Notes under the pieces: model-generated
Database searches by the model: none
Seen by the model: the letters and a program-made list of their open reading frames with translations, nothing else
Told to the model about the DNA's origin: nothing
Position numbers and translations under genes: made by a program
In this document: positions 48,368 through 60,300 of the stretch, piece by piece
How the letters are laid out: each line of letters begins with the position of its first letter
How positions within the stretch are numbered: the stretch's first letter is position 1
Assembly (NCBI RefSeq): GCF_000715075.1
Contig: NC_134088.1
Coordinates: 3,720,001-3,784,000, forward strand
Length of the DNA: 64,000 bases
Reading direction: 5' to 3'
Source: Nicotiana tabacum
Taxonomy: Eukaryota > Streptophyta > Magnoliopsida > Solanales > Solanaceae

Positions 48368-49903
48368 CTAGAAAATATACTTTAGTGGATCCAAGCGTGA
48401 AATGAGATAAGTAGTATATGAGGACAAATAATGCTTCAATTTTTGGGCCACCCAAGTTAGGGCGCAACATGTCTTCTCGAGTTGAGTGTACTTAACCTCA
48501 TATACTATAAACTTCTTGATGAGATAATAGATGGCTTGCTCCTTCCTTCTTGTAATGTCGTGTTGCCCTAACACGCAGCCAAACGAATTCTCCAGGACCG
48601 TTAGATAAAGAATTAACGGTCTCCACGGCTTAGGTGGAACCAACACAGGTGGATTTGATAAATATCCTTTGATCTGGTCAAATGCCTCCTGACATTCTAC
48701 CGTCCATTCTACCGCAACATCTTTCTTCAGTAGCCGAAAGATGGGTTCACAAGTTGCTGTGAGTTGAGCAATAAATCTGCTGATGTAATTTAACTTTCCT
48801 AACAGACTCATTACTTCTGTCTTGTTCTTCGGCGGTAGCAAATCTTGGATAGATTTGATCTTTGACGGGTCCAGTTCAATACCTCGCCGACTGACGATGA
48901 ATCCCAACAACTTTCCAGATGGAACACCAAAGGCACATTTGGCCGGGTTGAGCTTAATATCATACCTTCTAAGTCTTTGAAAAAACTTCCTTAGTCTACT
49001 ACGTGGTCTTCCTGATGCTTGGATTTTATGATCACATCGTCTACGTACACCTTAATCTCTTTGTGTATCATATCATGAAACACAATGTTCATTGCTCTCA
49101 TGTACGTTGCCCCAGCATTTTTCAAACCAAATGGCATTACCCGGTAGCAATAAGTTCTCCATGGCGTAATGAATGCCGTCTTTTCTGCATCTTCTTCATC
49201 CATCAGAATCTGATGATACCCGACATAGCAATCTACAAAAGATCCAATCTCACGTCCGGCACAATTGTCGATCAAGATATGGATGTTGGGTAAAGGAAAG
49301 TTGTCCTTTGGGCTTGCCCTGTTCAGATTGCGGTAATCGACACACACCCTAATCTTCCCATCTTTCTTCGGCACCAGCACCACATTAGCCAACCAATCAG
49401 GATATCGAGTGACACGAATAACCTTTGCTTGCAACTGCTTGGTTATTTCCTCTTTAATCTTCACACTCATATCCGTCTTGAACTTTCTCAATTTCTGCTT
49501 GACGGGAGGGCATGCCGGGTCAGTGGGCAATTTATAGACCACTAAATCTGTGTTTAACCCCGGCATGTCATCATACAACCAGGCAAACACATCTTTGAAT
49601 TCAATAAGTGTTTTTATTAATTCTTCCCTGATATTTGGTGCAATATGGATGTTTATTTTAGTTTCCCTGATATCGACTGTATCCCCTAAATTGATGGCTT
49701 CTGTGTCATTTAAGTTGGGCCTGGATTTTTCTTCAAACTGGCTTAGCTCTCTGTTTATTTCTTCGAAGGCTTCATCCTCATCGTATTCTGATTCATTATC
49801 ATAATCGTCCTCTTGTATGGTTAGTTCGGAATCAGATTGATCTTTTAGACTAGGTTGAAGATCCGTTGTGCATGCCATGTTGTTAAGACCAGTATGAAAA
49901 GAA
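48368..49903 (-). pseudogene. Ogre reverse transcriptase and first RNase H
   Basis: Starts at the predicted acceptor 49903 with an acidic linker. RT motifs are in order: WLANVVLVPKKDGKIRVCVD, FPLPNIHILID, YHQILMDEEDAEKTAFI, MPFGLKNAGATYMRAMN and the catalytic YVDDVIIKS, whose Asp pair is intact. After a frameshift at about 48990-48910 come the thumb/connection (GFIVSRRGIELDP, LNYISRFIAQ) and a degenerate RNase H (PLILYLTVLENSFGCVLGQH). A stop at 48368, in a codon that family members fill with Gln, ends the frame. Confidence 0.92.
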
Positions 49904-50101
49904 CTGTTCAGAAAAAGAAAAGAAGGAAACAAAAATTTAAAATAAAAATAAAATAAGGAATGAAGAAGAAACTTTTCATTTTATTGAATTATGGGACAAC
50001 AAGGTTTCACACTTTGTTGAGCAGTAATAAAAATAAAAAGCAATCTGGATTATAACCCTGGAATAATCCAGAAAACAAGAAGGAAAATCAAAGCCAACTA
50101 C
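49904..50101 (-). other. Predicted Ogre intron between protease and RT
   Basis: Minus strand has donor g|gtagtt with GT at 50101-50100 and an acceptor ttctgaacag ending at 49904, after a T-rich tract. Removing these 198 nt bypasses the TAG at 50100-50098 and puts the protease frame in phase with the RT frame. Ogre elements are known to splice an intron at this place. Confidence 0.75.
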
Positions 50102-53100
50102 CAGGACTCCCTCCAAGTAGGAAGAGGAGTAGTTGTCCAATTGTTGACATTGGCCCTAGGCCCCACAAACTGTATGTCTGCCTTACTGGAACCCTCTCCA
50201 GCTTCTATCATGTTGACATCAGCGAACATTCTTTCAAAGCCCTCATTCAAATCTCCATCTGGCCCGATCAGAGGTCCGAGAACTTCCGGGACCGGTAACT
50301 TTCTGAACCCTGCTTTGACAAATGATCTGGATAGGCGCGGGATTGGCTTAGGAAGGACCCAGACTCTTTTCTTCAACTTGCGAGCCCGCTTTATATCCGC
50401 TGCGATAGGCTTGAATCCCAAACCAAAAGTATCCAGGTTCTTGGGCAAAGAAACTGGCTGGACCATTCTCTGCAGATCAATCCCCAAACCTTTTCCTGGT
50501 ACAAACCCGCTGTTCAACATCTCTGAGGCTATCATGAAGGTTGCAGCTGTGATTCTGGGAAGTGGAAGGCCCCCACCCTCAGGAATTTTGTCTACTGAGA
50601 CTGCGTCAAAAACCTGATAAACCCATGGGCCCTTGTCATCGTCGGTTTCTATGAAGGGTACAATGGCATCACTGACGGCATGTGTGCCGTCATCCCCGTG
50701 TACCACAATCTCTTGTCTATCCCATTCAAATTTGACCATCTGATGCAGTGTAGAAGGCACTGCTTTGGCTGCGTGGATCCAGGGTTGTCCCAACAGAAGA
50801 TTATACGACACCGCCACATCTATCACTTGAAATTCCATGGTGAACTCGACTAGACCAATGGTTAGTTCCAATACGATATCACCCACTGTGTCAGTACCGC
50901 CCCCATCAAAACCTCGGATGCAGACGTTGTTCTTGTGGATCCTATCATCAGCAACCTTTAGTTTGTTCAGAGTGGCCAAAGGACAGATATTGGCACTTGA
51001 CCCATTATCAATTAGTGCTCGAGTGACCACCGATTCTTCGCATTTCACCGTCAAGTAGAGTGCCCTGTTGTGTTCTGTACCCTCTACCAGTAACTCATCA
51101 TCAGAGAATGTCACTCGGTTTACTTCGAAGATTTTGTGCGCTATTTTCTCCAAATGGTTCACTGAGAGCTTGTCTGGGACATGGGCTTCGTTCAGAATCT
51201 TCATTAAGGCTTGACAATGATCGCTTGAATGGATCAACAAGGATAGCAACGAAATCTGGGCTGGGGTCTTCCTCAACTGCTCTATAATTGAGTAGTCTTG
51301 TGCCTTCATCCTCTTCAAAAACTCATCTGCTTCTTCCTCCGTCATTGGCTTCTTTATTGTTACAGGATTGGTCCTTCTCAATTATGTGGGAACAAAACAC
51401 CTTCCCGAACGAGTTAACCCCTGGGCCTCGCATACTTCTTCCACAACCTCTTTCCCCTTATGCATCACTGTCACTTGACTGTAGCTCCACGACACAACTT
51501 TCTTATTTGTTATCGGCAACTGCATTACTGACTTGATAACAACTGGTTCTACATAGACTCCCTTTACCACCAACACTGGTGTGCTTGATACTCCCTGCAG
51601 CACTGCCTTGACTGACTCTGGCTTCTTCGCAGCAACAGACGAATCTTTCACCACTACCACAAATGGATTGTCATCTACCCTTCCCAACTGTACTACTGCC
51701 TTTCCACTGGTTGACTTTTCGATTGGACTGACACGAATCATCATTACCGTTTGTGAGGGTGTTTTAGGTTTCCCTCCTTCGTGCACTAGTTCGATCATGT
51801 GGGCCTCATGGTGCACTGGTAACGGGTTTTCATTGATGTTGGGTGCCTCTGGTGCCTGAACCTTGATCCTATTTGTGTCAATAAGATCTTGTACGACAGT
51901 CTTCAGCTTCCAACACTTCTCAGTATCATGCCCGGGAGCCCCCGAACAATATTCACAGCTTACAGAGTGGTCCAGATTTTTGGGAAGGGGATTTGGCAAT
52001 TTAGGTTCAACAGGACTTAAGAGGCCTATCTGCCTCAACTTGTGGAACATAGTAGTATAGGTTTCTCCCAGCGGAGTGAATGTTCTTGGCTTCTGCATCC
52101 TTTCATTCCTGAAAGCCTGATTTCCGCGGAAGTTTGGCCCTGAAGGGTTCCTGTAGACCCTTGGTGGTAGATATGTGTTTTGTGGAGGTGGATATGTGTT
52201 TTGTGGAGGTGGATATGTATGTTGGGGAGCCGGCGCACGCTATTGCGGGCGAGCCGGAGGCTGGGTGTAAGTTTGGGCGTGATGGACAGAGAAATATGGC
52301 TCTTGTGGTGGATAATAGGGTTGTGGAGGGTTGTATGGATTGTGTGGATAATTTGGGTAATGGGGTCTGGGTTGGTAGCGAGGGGAAGGACCTCTGGATT
52401 TGGACCAAGTACCTGCTTCGACTGTTGCGACCTCCTCTCTCTTCTTTTTCCCGAGCGTACCTCCCGTGCCACTTTGGATAGCCTGAGTTGTGGCCTTGAT
52501 CGCCGAATAACTCATTATCTTGTTGGATCTGAGTCCCTCTTCAACCATGCTGCCCATTTTTACTACTTCATTGAAAGATATACCAACTGACGTCACCAGG
52601 TGACCAAAGTAAGTTGGCTCCAAAGTTTGTAAGAAGTAGTCCACCATTTCACCTTCCCTCATTGGCGGATCGACTCTTGCTGCTTGTTCTCTCAAACGGA
52701 ATTCGAATTCCCTGAAGCTCTCTCCAGGCTTTTTCTCAAGTTTTAATAGTGTGAGACGGTCGGGGACGATCTCAAGGTTATACTGGAAATGACCTGCAAA
52801 TGCTTGTGCTAGATCGTCCCAGGTATACCACCTGCTAGGATCCTGCCTCGTGTACTATTCTAATGCGGACCCGCTTAAACTTTGACCGAAATAGGCTATC
52901 AGCAGCTCATCCTTTCCACCTTCCCCTCTCTTCTTACTATAGAAACCTCGTAGATGCGCCATGGGATCACCATGTCCCTCATATAGATCAAACTTTGGCA
53001 TCTTAAAACCTGCCGGCAATTGAACATCAGGGAAGGGACACAGATCTTTATAGGACACACTGACTTGGCTGCCCAATCCATGCATATTCCTGAAGGATTG

Positions 53101-53604
53101 CTCCAGGCTTTTCACTTTACGGAGCACTTCTTCCTGCTCCGGGTTCTTAGCTGGCCTCTCAGTTTCTGTCGGGAGCTGAAGGTGAGGGGTCTAAGTGTAT
53201 GGCTCGGGTGCTTTGAAGGTGAGTTCAAAAGGATAGTATTGATTGTCGTGAACCTGAAACACTAGTTCATCGGATGATTTTTGCAATGTGGCGGGTGGAG
53301 GTGCCACAAAAACAGGAACAACTGGTGGAGGAGGGTTTTGTTTGGGTGGTGAAGCTTGGGGATTATAGGAAGTTTCCCCTTGATAGTATTGGGCAATGGG
53401 GAAGCTCGTTGATGGACCAGTGGAAGGGTGTTCCGGAGTCCGAGCTGGTGAAAGGGTAGGAGTAGGGGGAAGTATTGGTGGTGTTTGTCCCTTAGCCCAG
53501 GCTAGGTGCATCCCAGCTATCTCTTGTCTCAACCTGTCTACTTCCTCCTTCATCATTTGCATCTCTGTCTTTTCCTCCTCAACACTTTTGTCCGAACCAG
53601 ACAT
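50102..53604 (-). pseudogene. Ogre gag-protease polyprotein
   Basis: One continuous frame from ATG 53604 to the intron donor, interrupted by four in-frame stops: 53193-53191 TAG, 52857-52855 TAG, 52242-52240 TAG and 51384-51382 TAA. There is no frameshift. The gag begins with a coiled-coil segment (MQMMKEEVDRLRQEIAGM) and a Pro-rich linker, followed by the capsid-like core (DLYEGHGDPMAHLRGFY, LEPTYFGHLV). A Pro/Tyr-rich segment precedes a CCHC-like knuckle (CEYCSGAPGHDTEKC). The aspartic protease region has ALIDNGSSANICPL, the active-site variant typical of this lineage. Near the end is a G-patch-like GFVPGKGLG. Confidence 0.92.
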
Positions 53605-53897
53605 ACTTTCCGGAATGGTCCCTTTTGATCTCGTGTGGTAATGGTAATCTGCCAGAACGTTCTAACGAGCTAACTGTTTTGAAATCTCTTTCTCTGATAT
53701 AAACAACAAACTTGTTAGCGTTAGAGTTTAACACATATTGTGCTTTCACATTGGGGAATGCAATGTTCCTAGGCAGTTTAACCATTTCTAACATGTTTTT
53801 GCTTTGACTGCATGCGTCATTCCAGCTTATGTCCTTTCTTTATTCACTTTGCCTTTTCTTTTTATCTTTTAGTGGTGGTCTAATCTTATGTGGATTG
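53605..53897 (-). other. Leader between motif copy C and gag
   Basis: About 290 nt of noncoding sequence before the gag start codon. Nothing recognised beyond the neighbouring foldable motif. Confidence 0.6.
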
Positions 53898-53940
53898 CCT
53901 ACGTATCATGTCCCTGCATGAATCAGACCGGGCGTAGTTC
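53882..53940 (-). promoter_or_regulatory. Foldable motif, copy C (before gag)
   Basis: P2 AATC 53882-53885 with GATT 53893-53896; P3 CTACG 53899-53903 with CGTAG 53933-53937; P4 TCATG 53906-53910 with CATGA 53917-53921. A closing stem is weak (TGG with CCA). It lies between the ORF1 stop (54131) and the gag start (53604), about 280 nt before gag in element sense. Confidence 0.65.
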
Positions 53941-54130
53941 TGCCATAAGTAAAAATAAAGACACAATTTTGCATTTTATTACCAAAATATGCTATTACAA
54001 GCTACCCATTTGAAAAAACAAACAAAATACAAACTCCACACTATTAACATTGTTTGATATGAAAAGAGAACAGAGGGGTAGACAATAGACTTTTAAAAAC
54101 AAACAAGTGTAGACTTGAACTAGGGATACA

Positions 54131-56184
54131 TTAAGGTCTTGAATTTTGGTGCCCGCGAGGCATCGTTCGGCCTTTCACGGGCTTTGGGGCCAGGCCTCTT
54201 TGCAAGCTTTTTAATTCCTCCATGATCCGGTGGACATAACCCATGATAGAGGCAAAAAGGGTATCACGGGGCATTTCTTCACATGTTAGGCACTTCGTAG
54301 TGATGTAGCGCGCAATCTCATCGATCCTACCCTTGATTCTATCCCTTTCCATACACAGCTGTTCTATTCGTTGATTCTTTAATTCCAATACTTGAGTGTT
54401 GTCAACGAGCTGATCTTGGAACCTCTCCATTTGTTCTTCCATTCGGGCTATTGAATCATAGCAGCGCTCCCTGTCTGTTCTAGCATCTCGGGCTTGTTTA
54501 AAGACCCGATCTCTTAGAGTGGAATTTGTTTCTCTTAATATTGCGATACTCCCTTCATAATCCCTTCTCACTTGCCATAGGTGCTTTTTCCGCGCTGCTG
54601 CACCTTTTGCCCATCTGGCCCGCATTCTTGCTATGCTAGCCTCGAATCTTTCCAAGTCTTTTCGGCTTTCAATGACCTGATTCCTTAACCCTGCTATCAA
54701 CCTTTTATCATACCGACTTCTCCGTTGGTTGTCGGCATCCATTATGACTTGTCGGTTTTGAGCTCTAAGGGAGTCATTTTCTTGGGTTGATTTCTTTTTG
54801 TCCCCTTCATCGACCGCGGTCTGAATTTCTCTTTCAAACTGAAGATCTATGACTTGTTGCTTCAACTTGCCTATTGTGGCCCTATATTCTATTTCCTTTG
54901 CCAACCAGTCCCAATGCTCTTGTGAGGACTTGGCAAATTCTTGAAGGTGAGGTCTTTTAGCCGGCCTTCCAGACGACACTTCCCCTTTGTACCAAGCCTG
55001 GTATCCGGGTGAAACTTCCCCTCTTGCCCGATTCAGTACACAAGTATTTGCCTGTAAGTATTGACATTGACTCCAAATCTGGCGGACCCTTGCTTCAGGA
55101 AACTGGCCATCGGAACTGATCTCAATCACTTGGGTGCCCAGGTCCTCATCTTTCGGCACTATCTGACACCTCCCAAGCTGCCTCAAAACCCGATACGGCG
55201 CATAATGTTGAATGCTCTTAAGCCCCATCAAGAGAAAATGGGGCCTAGCTGCTGGCATATATATGATTTCATCGATCGGTAACCATCCCAGTGTCCACTG
55301 TATTTGACTGGCGTTGAGGGTCCGAAAATATGAGGTCCATGCCGAGACTCCTTCAGGTAAGCGGACTTCATTAATTCTGGTGTAGAACTCCTCTATGCAG
55401 GTTTTCTCAGAAGATCCATGGCTCAGGAACTGGGCTCAGTGACATAAGTGTTCGGTCATCCAGATACAAGTTCCCTTCGAAACAGGTTACACCCTTCGAA
55501 AAAGTTCCCTCCGGCTTTGCAGGCCGTGAGAGCTCGGAAGATATCAGATACAATTAGGGGCGCGAGCGTGCTGTCATCTTGAGTGAGCAAAGTACTGACG
55601 ACCCCAGCTATCTTTATTTCAATATTTCCGTCTTTTCTTGGGAACACTAAAATCCCTAAGAAGGTTATCATGAAAGCAACCCGTCTATGTTCATCCCACT
55701 TTCGACGGTTACTTTTGCTGCACAACTTATTTTCTGGCTTGTCGAATCCTCCTATGTGGCCGTATCTTTGGTATATGAAGCTCAGAGTGCAAAAACCTTT
55801 TGCCAAGTCTGGGTTATGGATCGTTCTGACTATCTTTAACGAGTCCAAAAACCGGTGCACCGCCACGTCTCTTGGAGCAACCAGGTATTTACGCCTCAAC
55901 GGAACCTCAGCACTGCCGATGTACCCTGCTATTTCCTCTAAAGTCGGGGTGAGTTCAAAGTCCGAGAAGTGGAAGACATTGTGCGCAGGGTCCCAGTAAC
56001 GGACCAGTGCCCTTATAATATCCCCTCGAGGCCTGATACCCAACAAACCCGTGAGATCTTTCAGATGTTTCTTGACTTCGTCTCGCCTTTCTTTGCCTAA
56101 ATCATTCCACCATAGCCGCAACTGGAGGGGGATTTTATTCATGATTGAAAAATGTTCATTTTGAGTCGTGCTCATTCTGCACAT
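54131..56184 (-). pseudogene. Ogre ORF1 (protein of unknown function upstream of gag)
   Basis: The first half (56184-55456) encodes a 242-residue segment with LWWNDLGKERRDEVKKHL, HFSDFELTPTLEEIAGYIG and GNFFEGCNLF. This resembles the plant mobile-domain-like ORF1 of Ogre elements. After two frame changes between about 55460 and 55370 it continues as 55258-54131 (375 residues from MPAARPHFLLMGLKS). This part has RVLRQLGRCQIVPKDED, then a long charged coiled coil (about residues 110-330) with regularly spaced Arg/Glu heptads, and a basic tail. ORF1 is separate from gag. Its function is unknown in the family, and I do not assign one. Confidence 0.88.
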
Positions 56185-57309
56185 TTATTAATGTGATTAA
56201 ACAAAAGAAAATTTATTTGACTTAAAATGATTTGATTATTTTTCATAAAAGAAAGATCAGATTTTCCAAACACGACCTTTCAGCACTTCAAGGACGAAGA
56301 TTTTAAGGTTGTGTGAGTCAACCGATCAATAATAAAAAAAATGACAGAAGTGGTCGTTTATACAAAGTCAGCCTTCCGGCGTCCCTTTTGGGAACATTCG
56401 GCTATTTTTGATAAAAACGGCATCACCCGACTCTATGACGAAAAACTAAAAATTTTGACATTTTTTGGGCAATTTTTTGCAAAATGGGAGGTTGGACCCG
56501 ACGAGGGTTGCCTATGTATCTCACGCTCTGTGAGAATCAAACCGGCGTAGTTCGCCCAACATAAACTAAACTTGTAAACAAGACTCCTTTCTTTTCAAAT
56601 AAATCAAACTAAAATTATTATTATTTTCATTTTTTTAAAATTTCGGCAGGGTTTTGACAATACTTGGACATTGGTTTTTTTGTTTAAAAAAAATAAGTAG
56701 TTATCTCCCTACACTGCTATATTTTTTTCACAATTTTCAAAAAATTTCCGATTTTAGAAGTCGGTCAACATGCAGATTTAAAGCAAATAAATGTGCAAAA
56801 CAAACAAGATGCAGCAGGATGGTCTTTTTCATTTCAGGTTGCTTGTCCTAGACGGACCCAACCCCTGTGTTGAGTCCCCTAAGTCAAATACAACATGATG
56901 CAAATAAATGTTCATACTAGGGATATGACATGAAGTCAAGTTATTCTAGGTTCAACCTGGGCATATGTTCTAGACAGTGTACCCGAGCGGACAACTCGAG
57001 TTGAGGAAGGAGCTCCTTTCCGGGAACCAAAAGGCCAGCCGGTTTAGAAACTTTCCGAGCCTCTTTTATTTCAGGGTATGACACTAACAGAATAGGGAGT
57101 TTCAACCAGTAAGCACATCCCCGGAGGTGAGAGGAGAAGGTTTCGGCACAGTTTATATGTACAGTTCAAATAATATCAAAGCAGTAAAAAGCATCATTTC
57201 GCACATTAAATCCAAAAAATATAACAAACATCAGATAATAAAGAAAGCCAAATACAACAATTATTCTAAGCTCGAATTTCTAACCCTGAACCAGTGGTTC
57301 TGGGTTTGG
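56185..57309 (-). other. Ogre 5' leader
   Basis: Noncoding sequence between PBS and ORF1. Apart from copy D of the foldable motif (56491-56560) I see no recognisable signal. A packaging signal would be expected here but cannot be identified by eye. Confidence 0.6.
56491..56560 (-). promoter_or_regulatory. Foldable motif, copy D (before ORF1)
   Basis: P1 GTTGG 56491-56495 with CCAAC 56556-56560; P2 ACCC 56496-56499 with GGGT 56505-56508; P3 CTATG 56512-56516 with CGTAG 56546-56550 (one T.G pair); P4 TCTCAC 56519-56524 with GTGAGA 56530-56535. It lies about 305 nt upstream of the ORF1 start in element sense. Confidence 0.68.
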
Positions 57310-57327
57310 TCCCCAGCAGAGTCGCCA
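57310..57327 (-). other. Ogre primer-binding site
   Basis: Minus strand reads TGGCGACTCTGCTGGGGA, starting four nt after the 5' LTR end. Its complement would be the CCA-ending 3' end of a tRNA; Ogre elements are described as using tRNA-Arg, which I cannot verify here. Confidence 0.85.
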
Positions 57328-57331
57328 GAGC

Positions 57332-60300
57332 TGTCACACCTCCTTTTTACCTATACCCGCAGGGGCGTAAAGGAAGTTTTTCCAATTAAGGGACAATTTT
57401 AAATGGGACTTATTAATTAATTTAGAGTCGCCACTTAGGAGATTTATGATGTCCCAAGTCACCGGTTGAATCCCGAATCGAGGAAAAGATTGACTCTGTA
57501 TTACAGTCCGTGAACCAGAAATTCAAGTAAGGAATTCTGTTAACCGGGGAGAAGGTGTTAGGCATTCCCGAGTTTCGTGGTTCTAGCACGGTCGCTCAAC
57601 TGTCATATTCGGCTTATTTATCTGATTTTAATACATGTTGAACCTATGTGCAAATTTTAACTGTGTACCGCTTTTATTATTGTTATTTTTACCGAGAATT
57701 GCAACATCGTAAAAATACAACTCGAACCACGTCACATCAATGCACCCGTGGTTATTGACACATTTCAACTCCGTTGAGATTTGGATTTGGGTCACATAAA
57801 CGTGCACCCGAGTTTAAGAAGATAACATTATTAAATACGCGCCTAAAGCGACTAGCGTGTCATTATTTTGAGAAGGCCGTGAAATCTTGCTAATTAATTA
57901 TTAACCATTTATTGAGGGCCCCACAGCTTGCGTTTTATTTGGCGAGGTTCGTCTCATTTTTTATTTTTTAGGGGAATCCTAAAGTGACTACATTTCTATT
58001 AAATTTGTCTCTAAAATAAAAGAAAATAATCCTGGTTAATTACATGCTTGAAAAGGCCATCACTTATTTATCGGATTAAAGCAAGCGCAACTGGAAAACT
58101 ACAATCAAACTTTGTAAAAGGAGATTATTTCATGCCTTATTCTATAAGTCAATATTACTGAAATTGAAAATACGGAGTTGACAAACAATACATACATTCA
58201 AAAGAAAACTAATTATCCTATAGCTAATCTAAACCCACATTGTTAGATGAAATGAACCGTTGGAACTAATTGTTTTCAAATACTTGAAACTAAACCAACC
58301 TTGATTACTAGTGATTACGAAAGTTTGATAAACTAAATCATTAATTTAAATAACTAATTGGATTAGTGTTCTCAGCCTTACTACATTGAATCGTACTTCA
58401 AATATATCAAGCCTATGGATTATAGGAAATTACTAACCAATTATACTTACCTAACACTTACGGATCTTTGTTACTAACGAGATTCAAAAAATCACAAACT
58501 TCGAGTTACTTCTATTCCAATATCCGCGAGTTTAAAGTTAGATTTTACCAACCAATTAAATCGATCCACCACATTAACTAATTACCAATTCGAGTTGGGA
58601 TGTGATTCCGAATCTACATTATTCTAAATATATGAATTAGCAAAACTGAAGCTGATAACTATGCAATTCCTACAGAAATATGTCTAATAGTTCAACAATC
58701 TAACAATTCTGCTCAAATTAAACTTGCATACTATATTAACTAATATTCACGTCATTACAAGGGTCTTGAGTCCGTAATCCAACGTTATGCCATATTTAGC
58801 TGCTAAACAGTGATAAGCAAATCCAATAGTCAAATTATTCGTCCAGCTCTAAACTAACTCACGATTGCCATTAAATACAAAACAATGTGACTACAGGATT
58901 ACAATGCCATTTATCAAGACGAATGAGGATTGTGAATAACAATATCGCTTCATGCTTTGAATAACTTCTTATTTTTAAAACTTAACTATAACTAAATGAA
59001 GTTAAACTAACACATGTCTAACAAATGACCAAATGTCCCAAACAGTCCATGAATTTAACAGTCCAAACCCATCTAAATTATTGTAGAAAATTTTAATTAC
59101 AGTCCAAACTACTACAATCAACTATGATAAAATACGGCAAGAAATTAAAGCTTCCAATGAAGTTATACTTCCATTTTTCATATTTATTCCGACTGGACAA
59201 CTACATGATTTGAGATTCAGGACATATACCTGGTTTAGGCAATACAAGAAGAGGAAGAAAAAGGTCAGCAGCAGTAGTAGCCAACAGAAGTTGCAACGGC
59301 AGTGTAACAACGAAATAAACAGCAGCTACAAACTGTCCCCAGCATAGAGCAGAAAAAAAAGGAGCGTTCTAGTTATTTCAAGTTCTCAAGCCAAGCAAAT
59401 AAAATAGCTTCTCTTTTTCAAGTTTTCTACTTTCGAAATACAGTTTTTTTTCAATTGAGCATTCAAGTTTTTTTTTCAGTCCTCCTCTGTCTCATTTTTT
59501 CTTAGTTCTCCCCCTCCAATTTCCAGCCTCAACACCCTTTTATACAAGTCTGCCCCCTCTCCAACCTACTGCCCAACCCTTTTTCTTATTGAAATCAGAA
59601 TTTTCCACTAAAATCCCACTAAGGAAAGCTTTTCCTTAATTTCAGCTCCCCATTCCCTTTTGTTCCCCATTATCACATTAATTTAAAGACACTAACATCC
59701 CACTAACAACACACTAACATTAACATATTATTCCTACTGTTTCATTCTCAAATTACCCCTGAAAATCCCTTAATATTACTGCCTATCAGCTGTACCAACT
59801 CATTTAAGGAAGAAAGTTAATCATTTGACTAAACTAATTCTCATACGATCACCTAAATTACTACAGCTATAAACCAATTCCAGTCAGAAAAATACATCAA
59901 GTACAAGAGTTTCAATGATTCAGAATAATGCTCATAATCAAACAGAATCTAAATTAATCGGACAATTAACAATTGAACACTATAAACAACAGAATGCCAA
60001 ATGATTCAAACTATACGAACAACCTAGTCAACGAAGCTTAATTAGTCGATTACATATTACAATTGACAGTGAACAAATCAGAAACAAAGAAATAGGCAAT
60101 TCGGGTAATTTTAGTGTTATTGACAGAATCATGGATTAACTGGAAACTAATTAATCGACGCAACTTATTAATCGATTACACAAATTATAACACATAACAA
60201 TTATAGCAAACATAAACAAATGACAAAATTGGACCAAATAAAAAGGTCTGCTGAAGATGAACAGAATCAATTGACAAAAATAATTAAAAAAACCAATAAA

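Noticed and set aside
52134..52590. Overlapping plus-strand ORFs opposite gag
   Set aside because: Shadows of the proline/tyrosine-rich gag segment; no independent features.
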